Below, piece after piece: positions 7,677 to 14,189 of a stretch of DNA of 36,999 nt (positions within the stretch are counted from its first letter, which is position 1; each line of letters begins with the position of its first letter). Where the stretch lies: positions 1 to 36,999 of the forward strand of contig NZ_AGRW01000024.1 in assembly GCF_000255555.1 (NCBI RefSeq), written 5' to 3'. The notes beneath the pieces were generated by a model. That model was given only the letters and a program-made list of their open reading frames with translations. It ran no database searches and was not told the origin of the DNA. The translations under genes were made by a program, and so were the position numbers. Origin of the DNA: Treponema saccharophilum DSM 2985. GTDB lineage: Bacteria > Spirochaetota > Spirochaetia > Treponematales > Treponemataceae.

Positions 7677-8840
7677 ATGAAACAATTCGCAGACGAGGCA
7701 ATTATCGAGGTCACATCGGGGAAGGGCGGCAACGGCTGCATCTCCTTCAGGCGCGAGAAATACATTCCGAACGGCGGACCGAACGGCGGCGACGGCGGCC
7801 GCGGCGGCGATGTCGTTTTCTGCGTGAAGAGGAACGTCAAGACGCTCGCGAACATACGGTTCAGAAGGTTCTTCAAAGCGAAGAACGGCGGCGACGGGCA
7901 GGGATGGAACAGGTTCGGGAAGGACGGCGAGGATGTCGTCATATGCGTCCCGCCGGGAACTGCGATACGCGACGCGGAGACGAACGAGCTCATACGCGAA
8001 TTCACGACGGAGGAGGACGGCGAGCGGTTCGTCTTTCTCAAGGGCGGGAACGGCGGCTGGGGCAATGTCCATTTCAAGTCGTCGACGAACCAGGCGCCGA
8101 AACGCGCGAATGCCGGTCAGCCCGGCGAATACAGGAAGCTTCTTCTTGAGCTGAGCATCATGGCGGATATCGGTCTCGTCGGCTTTCCGAATGCCGGAAA
8201 GTCAACTCTTCTCGATGCGTTCACGAAAGCGCGCCCGAAAATCGCGCCGTATCCGTTCACCACGAAAATACCGAACCTCGGCGTCCTGCACGCGGACGAG
8301 GAGCGCGACATAATAATCGCCGACATCCCGGGAATCATCGAGGGCGCGAGCGAGGGGAAGGGGCTTGGGATACGGTTCCTCAAGCATATCTCGCGCACGG
8401 CGGGACTCCTTTTCATGATTGACTGCTCTGACGAGAACTGCCTTTCCGCATACGGGACGCTCTGCGCCGAGCTTGAGGGCTATTCGTCCGAGCTTGCGGG
8501 AAAGCCGCATATCGTCCTGTGCAACAAGATTGACGTCGAGGGCGCGGCGGAGAACGCACGGAAAATCGCCGAGGAAATCGCGCGTACGGAGCCGGATACG
8601 GTCGTCCTTCCCGTTTCCGTGGCGGCGCACATCGGGATGAACGACATCCGCGTTGCCCTGCTCAAGCTCGTTTCTTCGATAGACAAGGAGAATGCCTCCG
8701 TGAACGAGAGCGGCGAGCGCGTGTCGAACGGCGGCTTCCTGACGAAGCGGAACAAGTCGTCGTTCTTCAACCCGATGTTTGCGGGCGGGACGTCGATAGA
8801 TGACGGCATGGAAGTCCAATATCCGGGAAGCGAGAAATGA
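7677..8840 (+). CDS. obgE: GTPase Obg
   Basis: A 387-residue essential GTPase involved in late 50S assembly and stress signalling. The N-terminal Obg domain (about 1-158) shows the glycine-rich arms, for example GKGGNGCISFRREKYIPNGG and GGDGGRGGDV. The G domain follows: GFPNAGKST (P-loop, near residue 168), the ADIPGIIEGASEGKGLG switch II, and NKID for guanine recognition. About 50 residues follow the G domain; the OCT tail typical of some homologues is not obvious. I use the ATG at 7677 with a GGAGGGAAGG site and not the upstream TTG. The stop overlaps the nadD start by four bases (ATGA), so this is the first gene of a coupled operon. Confidence 0.97.
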   Translation: MKQFADEAIIEVTSGKGGNGCISFRREKYIPNGGPNGGDGGRGGDVVFCVKRNVKTLANIRFRRFFKAKNGGDGQGWNRFGKDGEDVVICVPPGTAIRDAETNELIREFTTEEDGERFVFLKGGNGGWGNVHFKSSTNQAPKRANAGQPGEYRKLLLELSIMADIGLVGFPNAGKSTLLDAFTKARPKIAPYPFTTKIPNLGVLHADEERDIIIADIPGIIEGASEGKGLGIRFLKHISRTAGLLFMIDCSDENCLSAYGTLCAELEGYSSELAGKPHIVLCNKIDVEGAAENARKIAEEIARTEPDTVVLPVSVAAHIGMNDIRVALLKLVSSIDKENASVNESGERVSNGGFLTKRNKSSFFNPMFAGGTSIDDGMEVQYPGSEK

Positions 8841-9493
8841 GAATCGCGATTCTTGGCGGGAGCTTCAACCCGATTCACATTGGACACCTGATTCTTGCCG
8901 ATTCTGTCTGCTGCGAGCTCGGGTACGACAAGGTGCTGTTCGTGCCGACGTTCATTCCTCCCCACAAGGAGATGTCCGGGTGCGTCCCGGCGGAGGACCG
9001 TCTCGCGATGGTGCGCGCGGCGGTCTCCTCCGACAGCAGGTTCGAGGCGGAGCCGTGCGAGATTGAGCGCGGCGGCGTTTCATACACGTGGGACACGGTT
9101 CTTTATCTCGAGGAGAAATACCGCGGGCGCATCGACGGGAAAATCGGCGTCGTCTTCGGCGAGGACCTCATCGGGGATTACGACAAATGGGAGCACGCGA
9201 AGGAGCTTTCCGAGCGCGCCGACCTGATTCTCGCGTGCAGGCCGAAATATTCCGAGGACAACGGCGAATTCTGCAACAGCCCGACGGAAAAATACGGCAA
9301 GAATCCCATGTCCGGGGTGACGCGCGGGAATTTCCCGTACCCGCACAAAATCGTGATGAACCCGAAAGTCGAGATTTCGTCGTCCGAGATTCGCAGGAAG
9401 ATATCGTGCGGCGGCGTCTGGCGTTACCTTGTAAGCGAGGGGGTTTTTCACTATATTTTGGAAAAAAGGCTTTATGGAATCAGAACTATTTGA
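8837..9493 (+). CDS. nadD: Nicotinate-nucleotide adenylyltransferase
   Basis: A 218-residue cytoplasmic enzyme that adenylates nicotinate mononucleotide to deamido-NAD, the penultimate step of NAD synthesis. The nucleotidyltransferase signature is clear: GGSFNPIHIGHL near residues 7-18 (the two histidines of the xxGH motif), and the C-terminal SSSEIRRKI motif that matches ISST.IR. PTFIPPHK is also typical. The start overlaps the obgE stop (ATGA) and the end overlaps the next gene by 20 bases, indicating tight coupling. The obg-nadD-yqeK-rsfS order is widespread in bacteria. Confidence 0.96.
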   Translation: MRIAILGGSFNPIHIGHLILADSVCCELGYDKVLFVPTFIPPHKEMSGCVPAEDRLAMVRAAVSSDSRFEAEPCEIERGGVSYTWDTVLYLEEKYRGRIDGKIGVVFGEDLIGDYDKWEHAKELSERADLILACRPKYSEDNGEFCNSPTEKYGKNPMSGVTRGNFPYPHKIVMNPKVEISSSEIRRKISCGGVWRYLVSEGVFHYILEKRLYGIRTI

Positions 9494-10052
9494 GAAAATC
9501 AGAGAATTCGCGCGCGGCCGGCTTTCCGGCGGCAGGTTCGCCCATTCCGAGCGCGTCGCGGATACTGCCGTGCTGATGTGCAGGCGGTACGGGCTTGACG
9601 AGGATGCGGGCCGCATCGCCGGAATCGCGCACGATATATGCAAGGAAATTCCTGACGACGAAATAATCTCGCTCGCGTCGATGGACGGGCTTCCGTTCGA
9701 GGAGGTCGAGAAGGCGAAGCCGGGGCTGCTCCACGGACGGGCTGCGGCCGTCGTCCTCCGCTCCGATTTCGGAATTCGCGACAAGGATATCCTTGACGCC
9801 GTCGCAAACCACACGTTCGGGCGGCCGGGGTTGTGCGACCTAGGGAAAATCCTTTTCGTTGCGGACAAGATTGAGCCGGGGCGCCCGCAGTCGACCGACG
9901 AATACAGGGAGAACCTCCTTTCGATGTCGCTTGCCGGTGCGGCGCTTTCCGTCGCGGAGGAGAACATCGATTATCTGAAAAAGAAGGGGAAGGTCGCGGC
10001 TCCGATTACCGTTTCGTGGGTCGCCCAGCTCCGTTCGGGCGGTGGAATATGA
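9474..10052 (+). CDS. yqeK: HD-domain YqeK-like symmetrical Ap4A hydrolase
   Basis: A 192-residue HD-superfamily metal-dependent phosphohydrolase. The metal ligands can be seen in order: His in RFAHSERV (about 22), the HD pair in GIAHDICKE (about 53-54), His in LLHGRAAA (about 84), His in VANHTFGR (about 108), and Asp in FVADKIEPGR. YqeK enzymes split diadenosine tetraphosphate symmetrically. The typical YqeK motif ADKIEPGR is present, so the assignment is good. It overlaps nadD by 20 bases and has an ATGA overlap with the LCP gene after it. Confidence 0.93.
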   Translation: MESELFEKIREFARGRLSGGRFAHSERVADTAVLMCRRYGLDEDAGRIAGIAHDICKEIPDDEIISLASMDGLPFEEVEKAKPGLLHGRAAAVVLRSDFGIRDKDILDAVANHTFGRPGLCDLGKILFVADKIEPGRPQSTDEYRENLLSMSLAGAALSVAEENIDYLKKKGKVAAPITVSWVAQLRSGGGI

Positions 10053-11257
10053 GGAAAAGCGAGTTCGACAGGGAGATGAACAGCCGCGCGAAGCGCAAGA
10101 GCGGCGTCATATTCCTCGCGCTTATATTGCTTATACTCGTCTGCGTTGCGGTAGGGCTTGCCCTTTCGCTCCGCACCGACCCGCTTTCGGAGAACCTCAA
10201 GAGCGACCGCGTTGTCAAGACGCTTTTCGTGATGGAGGACAAGGGCGAGGTGCTCTTTACGGATGTCTTCATCTATTATCCGCCGACGAAGCGCGGCGCG
10301 CTGATAAACATCCTCGGGAACACGGGCGCAATCTACCGGAGCCTCGACCGCGTCGACAGAATCGATGCGATTTACGCGGAGAAGGGTATCGACGTCTACA
10401 AATCGGAGATAGAGAACCTCATCGGGCAGACGATTCCGTTCTATGTCGTTTTCAAGCTCGAGGATTTCGGCGAGCTTACGGACATGCTCGGCGGCATGAA
10501 GGTGTTCATCCCCGATTCCGTTGACGCGAAGAGCGACGACGGCGAGCATTGGCTTCTTCCGAGCGGCGTCGTCAACCTCGACGGCGACAAGATTCACACG
10601 TACCTCACGTTCTCGAAGGCGGACGATTCCGAGGACGACGTCATCGAGCGCAGGCAGAACGTCATGCTCTCGATTTTCAACGCGTTCGGGAAGAACCAGC
10701 GCATTCTGGGCGACCGGGTGACGTTCGACTCCGTCAGCAAGAAATTCAGCGCGAACCTCGCCCCCGACGATTTGTTCAGGCTTTTTTCCGAGCTTATCCA
10801 GGTCGATTCCGAGCGCCTCATCCCGCAGGCGATAACGGGAACGCGCCGTGTCGTCGACGGAAAGGTGCTCCTCTTCCCGTTCTACGACGGCGACCTCATA
10901 AAGGATGTCGTGAAGCAGGCGTCGAACGCGCTCGTCAACTCAGACGACGAGAACGTCAACCGCGTCTACGTACTCGAAATCCAGAACGGAACGACGAAGA
11001 CGGGATTCGCGCGGAATACGTCCGTGCTTCTGCAGAGCGCGGGCTACGATGTCCTGAGCACGACGAACGCCTCGACGCAGGATTACGAGAAGACGGTCAT
11101 AATAAACCACATCGGGAATTCTGAGGCGGTGAAGCAGCTCGGCGACTTCATCCACTGCACGAACATAATCGACGAGGAGATTGATTACGAGACCGACGCG
11201 AATGTCGATTTCACGCTGATTCTCGGAAACGATTTTGACGGGCGGTATGTCCGCTGA
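10049..11257 (+). CDS. LytR-CpsA-Psr (LCP) family protein with LytR_C domain
   Basis: A 402-residue protein with a cytoplasmic start, one membrane helix (about residues 22-46, SGVIFLALILLILVCVAVGLAL) and an extracytoplasmic part. The middle resembles an LCP domain: TDVFIYYPPTKRGALINI, VDRIDAIYAEKG and the AND-like LEDFGELTDMLGGMKVFIP, a common LCP block, followed by GDKIHTYLTF. The last 90 residues (VYVLEIQNGTTKTGFA...ILGNDF) match the LytR C-terminal domain. LCP proteins of Gram-positive bacteria attach glycopolymers to peptidoglycan; in a spirochaete the acceptor and donor are unknown. The usual SIPRDT arginine motif is replaced, so catalysis may differ. It starts with an ATGA overlap with yqeK. 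Confidence 0.82.
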   Translation: MRKSEFDREMNSRAKRKSGVIFLALILLILVCVAVGLALSLRTDPLSENLKSDRVVKTLFVMEDKGEVLFTDVFIYYPPTKRGALINILGNTGAIYRSLDRVDRIDAIYAEKGIDVYKSEIENLIGQTIPFYVVFKLEDFGELTDMLGGMKVFIPDSVDAKSDDGEHWLLPSGVVNLDGDKIHTYLTFSKADDSEDDVIERRQNVMLSIFNAFGKNQRILGDRVTFDSVSKKFSANLAPDDLFRLFSELIQVDSERLIPQAITGTRRVVDGKVLLFPFYDGDLIKDVVKQASNALVNSDDENVNRVYVLEIQNGTTKTGFARNTSVLLQSAGYDVLSTTNASTQDYEKTVIINHIGNSEAVKQLGDFIHCTNIIDEEIDYETDANVDFTLILGNDFDGRYVR

Positions 11258-11296
11258 GGACGCGGCTTCATTATGGTTGATTTGAAGGAGAAGAAA

Positions 11297-11647
11297 ATGG
11301 CAGAGAAAACTGCATGCGAGGAAGCCCTTGAGATAGCGGGGCTTCTCGAGGACGGGAAGGCGGAGAATGTCCGCGTTCTTGATGTGTCCGAGCTCAACAG
11401 CTGGACTGATTATTTCGTTATCGCGACGATACACAGCTCCGCGCATTGGCAGGGGCTTGCGAAACAGGTCAAGGATTACACGAAGGAGAACGGCATGGAG
11501 ATTCATACCGTCCACCAGAAATCGTCGAACGGCGACGACTGGAACCTCATCGATATCGGGCCTGTCGTCGTGCATCTGATGTCGGAGTCCGCGCGCGCCT
11601 TCTACGAGCTTGAGAAGCTCTGGCACGCCGGCACCGTGCTGAAGTAA
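11297..11647 (+). CDS. rsfS: Ribosomal silencing factor RsfS
   Basis: A 116-residue protein of the RsfS/Iojap family. The core motif DVSELNSWTDYFVIAT (compare D.S....DYFVI.SG) and the DDWNLIDIGPVVVHLMSESARAFYELEKLW block are diagnostic. RsfS binds L14 on the 50S subunit and blocks joining with 30S during starvation. I use the ATG at 11297, which has AAGGAG six bases before it, and not the ATG at 11273. It is the last gene of the obgE operon; a strong bidirectional terminator follows. Confidence 0.95.
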   Translation: MAEKTACEEALEIAGLLEDGKAENVRVLDVSELNSWTDYFVIATIHSSAHWQGLAKQVKDYTKENGMEIHTVHQKSSNGDDWNLIDIGPVVVHLMSESARAFYELEKLWHAGTVLK

Positions 11648-11674
11648 TTCCGCTTTTTCTGGCGGAAAAAAAAT

Positions 11675-11712
11675 AAGACCGGGAAAACGAAAATCCGTTT
11701 CCCGGTCTTTTT
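11675..11712. terminator. Bidirectional terminator between rsfS and the acidic gene
   Basis: A long stem, AAGACCGGGAAA...CG with CG...TTTCCCGGTCTT (one A bulged), is flanked by A-rich sequence on the left and T-rich sequence on the right. It can end rsfS on the plus strand and the acidic gene on the minus strand. Confidence 0.85.
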
Positions 11713-11733
11713 CATGTCGAAGGGGACAAAACC

Positions 11734-12009
11734 CTACTCGTCATCGAAGTCGTCCAAGAATTCCTCGTCCGCGCTGAATGCGAGCACAGGCTCCTTCTGG
11801 AGGACACCTCGCGCCGTCTTCGGCTCCGCGTCGTCGGTATCGCCCATGTCATCGAACATCTCATCGTAGAATTCGTCGTCGAGAGAATCAAGCTCGTCGC
11901 ATGCGTTCTCAAAGTCGTTGTTCTCGGTGAAAATCGGTTCGGGCTCCATGAAATTCTCGTCGTACTCGTCGTCGTACGAAAACTCATAAAGATTGTCGTC
12001 TTCGAGCAT
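11734..12009 (-). CDS. Small, extremely acidic protein of unknown function
   Basis: A 91-residue protein with 37 Asp/Glu and only three Lys/Arg, about 40 percent acidic. Acidic residues are spread over the whole length, with aromatic residues every few positions (DLYEFSYDDEYDENF-like spacing, DEFYDEMFDDMGD). There is no signal peptide, membrane helix or known domain. I use the start at 12009, with a GGAAGG site upstream and a good promoter, rather than the open frame that runs back to 12132. Possible roles include a nucleic-acid mimic, an RNA-polymerase delta-like acidic tail, or a chaperone-type acidic protein; none is established. Confidence 0.7.
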   Translation of the reverse strand: MLEDDNLYEFSYDDEYDENFMEPEPIFTENNDFENACDELDSLDDEFYDEMFDDMGDTDDAEPKTARGVLQKEPVLAFSADEEFLDDFDDE

Positions 12010-12046
12010 AAATGCCTTCCTTGTGTTTTTTGTTGGTGATGGAAAA

Positions 12047-12075
12047 ACTGTAATTGAGAGAGGATTTTGTGTCAA
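12047..12075 (-). promoter_or_regulatory. Promoter for the acidic protein
   Basis: On the minus strand perfect TTGACA (12070-12075) and TACAGT (12047-12052) are 17 bases apart, giving a leader of about 30 bases with a GGAAGG site. Confidence 0.65.
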
Positions 12076-12176
12076 TTGCTTCGGCTGCGAATTCGGACAA
12101 ACAAGTATAACGCGCTTAAAACGCTTTTCCATTCTCCGGCCCGTTTTTTTTGCGTTCTTCTATTTCGTCTGCGTGA

Positions 12177-12206
12177 TTGACTTGAGGTTCTTGTTGGCTG
12201 TAAAAT
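12177..12206 (+). promoter_or_regulatory. Promoter for ispE (leaderless)
   Basis: TTGACT (12177-12182) and TAAAAT (12201-12206) are 18 bases apart. The -10 box overlaps the first ATG at 12205, so the transcript would start at about 12213-12214, next to an in-frame GTG at 12214. Confidence 0.55.
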
Positions 12207-13068
12207 GATGGACGTGTCTGTGAGAATTTTTGCTCCTGCGAAGATAAATGTCGGTTTGCGCGTGCTCGGAAAAAAAGAAGGTGACACGTACCACGGCATA
12301 GAAAGCATTTTCCAGACAGTTGGTCTCTGTGATGAAATTGAGGTCGGGCTCGTTCCGGGGCGCGGGCAGTGCTACGTCTCGTGCGACGCGATGAGCCTTC
12401 CGGAGGACAATACCATAACGAGAACGTACCGCTCGTTCGTCGGTTTGACGGGATGCGGGGATTCCGTTTCGGTTTCCATCAAAAAGCGGATTCCCGCGGG
12501 GGGAGGGCTTGGCGGAGGTTCTTCCGATGCCGCGAGTTTCCTCCGCGCGCTTGCGGATTTGAACGGAATCTGTCTCGATTCCGGTTTGTCCGATGCCGTC
12601 GCGGGCGATGTCGGAAGCGACGTGTTCTTTTTCCTTGGGCTTCGTTCCGGTTTTGGGGCCGCGCTTGTTTCCGGGCGCGGCGAGGTCGTCAGGGAGATTC
12701 GCGCGCGCGACTTGCATGTCGTGCTCGTCCTTCCCGACGTGTTCAGCTCGACGAAGGAAGCGTATTCTCTGCTCGACAGGGAATACGGCGAGGAAGGGGA
12801 TGTCGGCGGCTACATCGATTTTGAGTCTTATGAGGACGAGTACAACGGTGCGGTTCGCGGGTGGCGGTTCAGGAACAGCTTTACGCGCGTTCTGTCCGCC
12901 GTCCATCCCGAAATAGGCGAGGCTGTCGGCGCCCTGCTGGAGTCTGGCGCGGAATTTGCCGATATGTCCGGTTCGGGCTCGTCGGTTTTCGGCGTCTTTT
13001 CGAGCCGGGAGACGGCTTCCTCGGCTGCTTCCGCTTTGGGAAGACGGTGGCGGTGCGTTCTCGCGTAA
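12205..13068 (+). CDS. ispE: 4-diphosphocytidyl-2-C-methyl-D-erythritol kinase
   Basis: A GHMP-family kinase of 287 residues as drawn. It phosphorylates CDP-ME in the non-mevalonate isoprenoid pathway. The N-terminal FAPAKINVGLRV motif, the ATP-binding PAGGGLGGGSSDAA motif (about 99-112) and the C-terminal MSGSGSSVFGVF motif are all present. The start is uncertain: ATGs at 12205 and 12208 fall in the -10 box of a good promoter and have no ribosome-binding site; GTG at 12214 or 12220 in the same frame would give a leaderless or near-leaderless start and fits the usual N-terminus better. spoVG follows 38 bases later, an order also known in Firmicutes (ispE near spoVG). Confidence 0.95.
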   Translation: MMDVSVRIFAPAKINVGLRVLGKKEGDTYHGIESIFQTVGLCDEIEVGLVPGRGQCYVSCDAMSLPEDNTITRTYRSFVGLTGCGDSVSVSIKKRIPAGGGLGGGSSDAASFLRALADLNGICLDSGLSDAVAGDVGSDVFFFLGLRSGFGAALVSGRGEVVREIRARDLHVVLVLPDVFSSTKEAYSLLDREYGEEGDVGGYIDFESYEDEYNGAVRGWRFRNSFTRVLSAVHPEIGEAVGALLESGAEFADMSGSGSSVFGVFSSRETASSAASALGRRWRCVLA

Positions 13069-13106
13069 TGCGGGACTCTGCGGAACTTTTGACACGGAGG
13101 TGCAAT

Positions 13107-13394
13107 ATGGAAATCACGGAGCTGAGAATCAGAAAGGTCTCTAAGGCAGATGACGGAAGCAAGCTGTGCGCTTATGTCACGGTCACGTTCGACAACTGCT
13201 TTGTCGTCCACAATGTGAAGATAATCGAGGGGAAAACCGGTTTGTTCATAGCTATGCCGAGCCGGAAGACGTCCCGCGGCGAATACAAGGATGTCGCGCA
13301 TCCTATAAGCCCTGAATTCCGGAGTGCCCTTCAGGAGAAGATACTCGCGGAATATAATGCGGGGCATTTTGACGAATCGGCTGCCGATGAGTAG
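13107..13394 (+). CDS. spoVG: SpoVG family protein
   Basis: A 95-residue protein that starts MEITELRIRKV and contains the family core IRKVSKADDGSKLCAYVTVTFDNCFVVHNVKIIEG and the PSRKTSRGEYKDVAHPISPEFR segment. In Borrelia and several Gram-positives SpoVG is a small DNA- and RNA-binding regulator; it is not linked to sporulation here. A CGGAGG site is seven bases before the ATG at 13107. The reading frame remains open further upstream but that part is a shadow of the ispE gene. The short region after the stop holds unusual inverted repeats. Confidence 0.95.
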   Translation: MEITELRIRKVSKADDGSKLCAYVTVTFDNCFVVHNVKIIEGKTGLFIAMPSRKTSRGEYKDVAHPISPEFRSALQEKILAEYNAGHFDESAADE

Positions 13395-13406
13395 TCGGTT
13401 CGCGTT

Positions 13407-13452
13407 ACGGAAAAGCTGGTGCCTGAGTGCGGTTCGATTCCGCATTTTCCGT
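13407..13452 (+). other. tRNA T-arm/acceptor-like minihelix
   Basis: An outer helix ACGGAAAA (13407-13414) with TTTTCCGT (13445-13452) encloses a perfect tRNA-type T-arm: TGCGG stem, TTCGATT loop with the conserved TTC and A, CCGCA stem (13428-13444), and the 3' acceptor-like strand follows without a gap. Only 13 bases take the place of the D and anticodon arms, so it is not a complete tRNA. It may be a remnant, a regulatory mimic, or chance. Confidence 0.55.
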
Positions 13453-13458
13453 GTAAAA

Positions 13459-13549
13459 TGGAAAGCTCTGGCGTGATGAACGATGGGGTTTGAATAAATC
13501 AATTCGCACTTACGGTGCAGGTCTTTCCAAAAAAACATTTTTTTAGGAG
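13459..13549 (+). promoter_or_regulatory. Structured rplY leader with possible alternative pairing
   Basis: TGGAAAG (13459-13465) pairs with CTTTCCA (13523-13529). The first of these can also pair with TTTCC (13446-13450) of the upstream minihelix, so the two structures compete. Next to it an A7/T7 hairpin (13529-13544) runs into the AGGAG ribosome-binding site (13545-13549) of rplY. This resembles an attenuator or riboswitch layout, but all helices are short. Confidence 0.35.
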
Positions 13550-13556
13550 TCCTTAA

Positions 13557-14114
13557 ATGGCACAGTTCACGATTGCTGCAAAAGTACGCAACGAGACAGG
13601 AAAGAAAGCGGCAAAAGCTATCCGCGCCGCGGGAAACATCCCTGCTGTCGTCTATGACGAAGCGGGAAAAGCAACTTCAATCACTGTAAACTCAGTGGAA
13701 TTCAACAAGGTCTGGCGCAACATCACGAAGACGACGCTCGTTACGCTCGATGTTGACGGAAAATCATGCGATGCGTTCATTTCTGATGTAGAGTATGACA
13801 TCATGACGGACACCGTCCTCCATGCCGATTTCTTCGCCGTGTCGAACACGAAGAAAGTTGTCCGCTCATACAAACTCCAGTACACGGGAACTGCTGCCGG
13901 CGTTCTCAAGGGCGGATTCATGGTCAGGCACATTCCTGAGGTTCGCGTCTGCGCGCTCCCGAAGGACCTTCCCGTGCGCATCGTTGTCGATGTCTCTAAA
14001 ATCAACATCGGCGATGTCTTCTCTGTGAAAGACCTCAACCTCGGCGATGCCGTCACCGTCCTTACGCCGGCTGATGCTGAAATCATCACTGTCGCACCGC
14101 CCCGCGCTAAATAA
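13557..14114 (+). CDS. rplY: Ribosomal protein bL25 (CTC/TL5 family)
   Basis: A 185-residue L25 of the long CTC type, meaning an N-terminal 5S rRNA-binding L25 domain (about 1-95, with RNETGKKAAKAIRAAGNIPAVVYD and SVEFNKVWRNI) plus a C-terminal beta domain (from LQYTGTAAGVLKGGFM onward, with DVSKINIGDVFSVKDLNLGDAV). The longer form is the usual one outside Gammaproteobacteria. The AGGAG site lies in a possible A/T hairpin, so translation may be regulated. A terminator follows the stop. Confidence 0.95.
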   Translation: MAQFTIAAKVRNETGKKAAKAIRAAGNIPAVVYDEAGKATSITVNSVEFNKVWRNITKTTLVTLDVDGKSCDAFISDVEYDIMTDTVLHADFFAVSNTKKVVRSYKLQYTGTAAGVLKGGFMVRHIPEVRVCALPKDLPVRIVVDVSKINIGDVFSVKDLNLGDAVTVLTPADAEIITVAPPRAK

Positions 14115-14142
14115 CGCAGCGGAAATCCGTTGACAGAAAAGT

Positions 14143-14178
14143 CCCCGCTTGCGCTCGCGCAGGCGGGGTTTCGTTTTT
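14143..14178 (+). terminator. Terminator after rplY
   Basis: An 11-base-pair stem (CCCCGC, T-G, TGCG with CGCA, GCGGGG) with a short loop is followed by TTTCGTTTTT. It lies inside the longest open frame of tilS and so supports the start of tilS at 14190. Confidence 0.8.
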
Positions 14179-14189
14179 ATGAGGAGTTT

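Noticed and set aside
13408-13452. A complete tRNA gene between spoVG and rplY.
   Set aside because: Only the acceptor and T-arm can form; there is no room for D and anticodon arms, so it is listed as a minihelix and not as a tRNA.
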